DNA of 6,331 nucleotides. Origin: Eubacteriales bacterium. GTDB taxonomy: Bacteria > Bacillota > Clostridia > Christensenellales > CAG-138. Made by a program: the position numbers and the translations under genes. The notes beneath the pieces were generated by a model. The model was not told the DNA's origin. It made no database searches and worked only from the letters and a program-made list of their open reading frames with translations. The stretch spans positions 1 to 6,331 of the forward strand of contig JAUYTF010000247.1 of assembly GCA_030695285.1 (NCBI GenBank), written 5' to 3'. Positions 4,913 to 6,331 of this stretch are shown in pieces. The first letter of the stretch is position 1. Each line of letters begins with the position of its first letter.

Positions 4913-5574
4913 AAAGAAAAGTTGTGATTCTATGTGTGTTTGTCGTCTGCATTTCTCTGTTCCTCACGGGAGGTAAGCCCAAGCTGATCAGCGAAGACGA
5001 GGCGAAAAAGGCGGGTCTTGCGTTCATCAATCATGTGTTTGATTTGAATGTGACGGAGGTAACCGTAACCAAGAGCGTGAAAGCAGGGGCTACGTATGTT
5101 GACGGGGAATATAAGGAGACAGGGAACGAGCAGCATATTACTTTCTATGCTGTTGCAACCCCGCCGGATCAATATGGCCTTTCGGATTATATGGCGTTTG
5201 TAAACGCGGAAACAGGGGTGGCCTACTTTGCCGAAAAGAGCTATTCTCTTGTGCCGAAGATGACGAGCGAGCAATACAAGAAGTGGAAAAAAGCATACGG
5301 AAGCGGAGATGCGCAGACCGCCGACTTCGGGAATTTAATCAATGACTGCTATGTCTATGGGCGTGAATGGATTGCAGAAAAATTCGATCTACAGGCGGGT
5401 ATTCTCGGCAGTGTGGATAGCGGAAGCATATTTGATGACAACGGCGGAAGTTCGAATTTCTATATCGTGATCCGTGACGGATCAATCTACCATATGACGG
5501 TGGCTTGGCCGCAAATGATTGTTATGGAAGTTACGATTTTAAATCAAACAAGACCGACAGGAGATTTGCCGTAA
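4909..5574 (+). CDS. Exported protein, tandem paralogue 2, lipobox cysteine absent
   Basis: A 221-residue paralogue of its neighbours. It shares PKLISEDEAKKAGLAFINHVF (24-44), FVNAETGVAYFAEKSYSLV (97-115) and the closing RDGSIYHMTVAWPQM (189-203). The N-terminus MKRK plus a hydrophobic run to about residue 20 is a signal sequence. At the position of the lipobox cysteine it reads LTGG-KPKLISE against LSAC-SPRLIGE in paralogue 3, so Gly22 replaces the cysteine (GGT at 4972-4974, one base from TGT). It therefore cannot be lipidated there. T-G-G could be cut by signal peptidase I, giving a released protein, or the segment could stay as a membrane anchor. The start is the GTG at 4909, preceded by AGGAG, overlapping the previous stop by four bases. 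The intact frame and conserved motifs argue against decay. Confidence 0.85.
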   Translation: MKRKVVILCVFVVCISLFLTGGKPKLISEDEAKKAGLAFINHVFDLNVTEVTVTKSVKAGATYVDGEYKETGNEQHITFYAVATPPDQYGLSDYMAFVNAETGVAYFAEKSYSLVPKMTSEQYKKWKKAYGSGDAQTADFGNLINDCYVYGREWIAEKFDLQAGILGSVDSGSIFDDNGGSSNFYIVIRDGSIYHMTVAWPQMIVMEVTILNQTRPTGDLP

Positions 5575-6248
5575 TGAAAAAGAAACTCCTGATCATCATA
5601 ATCTGCGCTGCGGTTTTACTCTCCGCCTGCTCCCCGCGTCTTATCGGCGAAGCGAAGGCGAAGGAAGCAGGGCTTGCGCTCATCAACCAAGTGTTTGACC
5701 GAACGGAAACGGACGCAAAAGTAAAACTGGAGGAGCGACCCGGTTTAAGTTACGTGAATGGGGCGCTCATTCATATGGGCGATGAAGATCCGATCTATTA
5801 CTACACTGTTAAAGTAGGCGCGCTTGCATACGGCAACAGCTTTTACTATGCAGAGGTTAACGCAACGACGGGCGTTGCCTACCGCGCAGAAAAGAGCACG
5901 TCGTTGGTTCAGCTGAACGACGATGAGCAGAGTCTTGCGCATTCGATTGGAACGCTGGATGATTTTCATCCGGACGCTTTTTTGGACGAACAGGAGGAAG
6001 GAAAAGCGATTGTGTGGGAATATGTGAAAACGCATCTCGCGCAAGATGTTCCAGTGTTTGGCGTGTTTTCCGACATGATAGAGACCGACAGCGTGGATTT
6101 TCCAAAAATATGGATGGAGTATCTTGTCGTTCTGGACGACGGCAGAATGTTTAGCGTCACGCTCTGCTGGCCAACGATGGAGGTCATCCACGTTGTGGAG
6201 CGAAATCAGGACACGGAATCCGGATATAAAGTTTGGAGGCAACCATGA
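5574..6248 (+). CDS. Lipoprotein, tandem paralogue 3, function unknown
   Basis: A 224-residue predicted lipoprotein, the clearest member of the array. MKKK and a hydrophobic core lead to the canonical lipobox L-S-A-C with Cys19 as the lipidated residue. Then come S-P-R-L-I-G-E-A-K-A-K-E-A-G-L-A-L (20-36), YYAEVNATTGVAYRAEKSTSLV (91-112), an acidic middle section (about 113-145), and a C-terminal half closing with DDGRMFSVTLCWPTMEVIHVV (WPTM at 199-202). The frame is open further upstream, but the ATG at 5574 is chosen because AGGAG at 5559-5563 precedes it and the signal peptide starts there. It overlaps the previous stop by one base (TAATG) and the next start by four (ATGA), so it is translationally coupled to both neighbours. 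No catalytic motif was seen. A ligand-binding or stress-sensing role would be guesswork. Confidence 0.87.
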   Translation: MKKKLLIIIICAAVLLSACSPRLIGEAKAKEAGLALINQVFDRTETDAKVKLEERPGLSYVNGALIHMGDEDPIYYYTVKVGALAYGNSFYYAEVNATTGVAYRAEKSTSLVQLNDDEQSLAHSIGTLDDFHPDAFLDEQEEGKAIVWEYVKTHLAQDVPVFGVFSDMIETDSVDFPKIWMEYLVVLDDGRMFSVTLCWPTMEVIHVVERNQDTESGYKVWRQP

Positions 6249-6331
6249 AACAAAAACTATTCTTACTCACTACAATCATGCTCTCTCTTTCCCTTCTTCT
6301 CACCGCCTGCGGGCAAAAGGACATCGGAGAA
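6245..6331 (+). CDS. Lipoprotein, tandem paralogue 4, cut by the window end
   Basis: The first 29 codons of a fourth member. The signal peptide MKQK plus a Leu-rich core ends in the lipobox L-T-A-C (Cys22). G-Q-K-D-I-G-E follows, aligning with S-P-R-L-I-G-E of paralogue 3, so it very likely belongs to the same family. GGAGG at 6235-6239 lies five bases before the ATG, and the start overlaps the stop of paralogue 3 by four bases. The rest of the gene lies outside the window. Confidence 0.85.
   Translation, partial: MKQKLFLLTTIMLSLSLLLTACGQKDIGE

Overview
The window looks like a chromosomal segment of a Gram-positive anaerobe of the Bacillota, probably class Clostridia. The reasons are strong Shine-Dalgarno sites, frequent GTG starts, coding sequence of roughly 50-55% GC separated by AT-rich gaps, a DUF951 protein, tandem type I signal peptidases of the Gram-positive kind, and several lipoproteins with typical lipoboxes. 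The genus cannot be read from the sequence.

Left part (35-2390, + strand): four tightly packed genes that look like the end of one operon. They are an alpha/beta hydrolase, a small DUF951 protein with a Cys-x-x-Cys motif, and two tandem type I signal peptidase paralogues. Most junctions are 4-base start/stop overlaps, suggesting translational coupling. After them comes an AT-rich stretch with an inverted repeat, a 15-bp tandem repeat and an intrinsic terminator. A good sigma-A-type promoter then drives a lone GNAT acetyltransferase (2564-3055).

Middle part (3056-4237): a convergent gap between the GNAT gene and a minus-strand cob(I)alamin adenosyltransferase holds a 16-bp site one base away from the Bacillota parS centromere consensus. 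It also holds an inverted pair of hairpin repeats whose only differences are compensatory. The adenosyltransferase leader region contains two perfect, inverted DnaA boxes. With the DUF951 gene, whose Bacillus counterpart I recall lying near the origin, these signals suggest an origin-proximal location. That is an inference.

Right part (4238 to the window end, + strand): an operon of at least four tandem paralogues encoding small exported proteins of about 220 residues, the fourth cut by the window edge. Members 1, 3 and 4 have a lipobox cysteine; member 2 has glycine at that position. Each complete member has an N-terminal half ending in a 'Y-x-x-V-D/N-A-x-x-G-V-A-Y' strand and a C-terminal half ending in 'D-G-x-x-(Y/F)-x-(V/M)-x-x-x-W-P-x-M'. 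This is faintly PepSY-like, but I do not recognise the family. This array is the best candidate for something undescribed.
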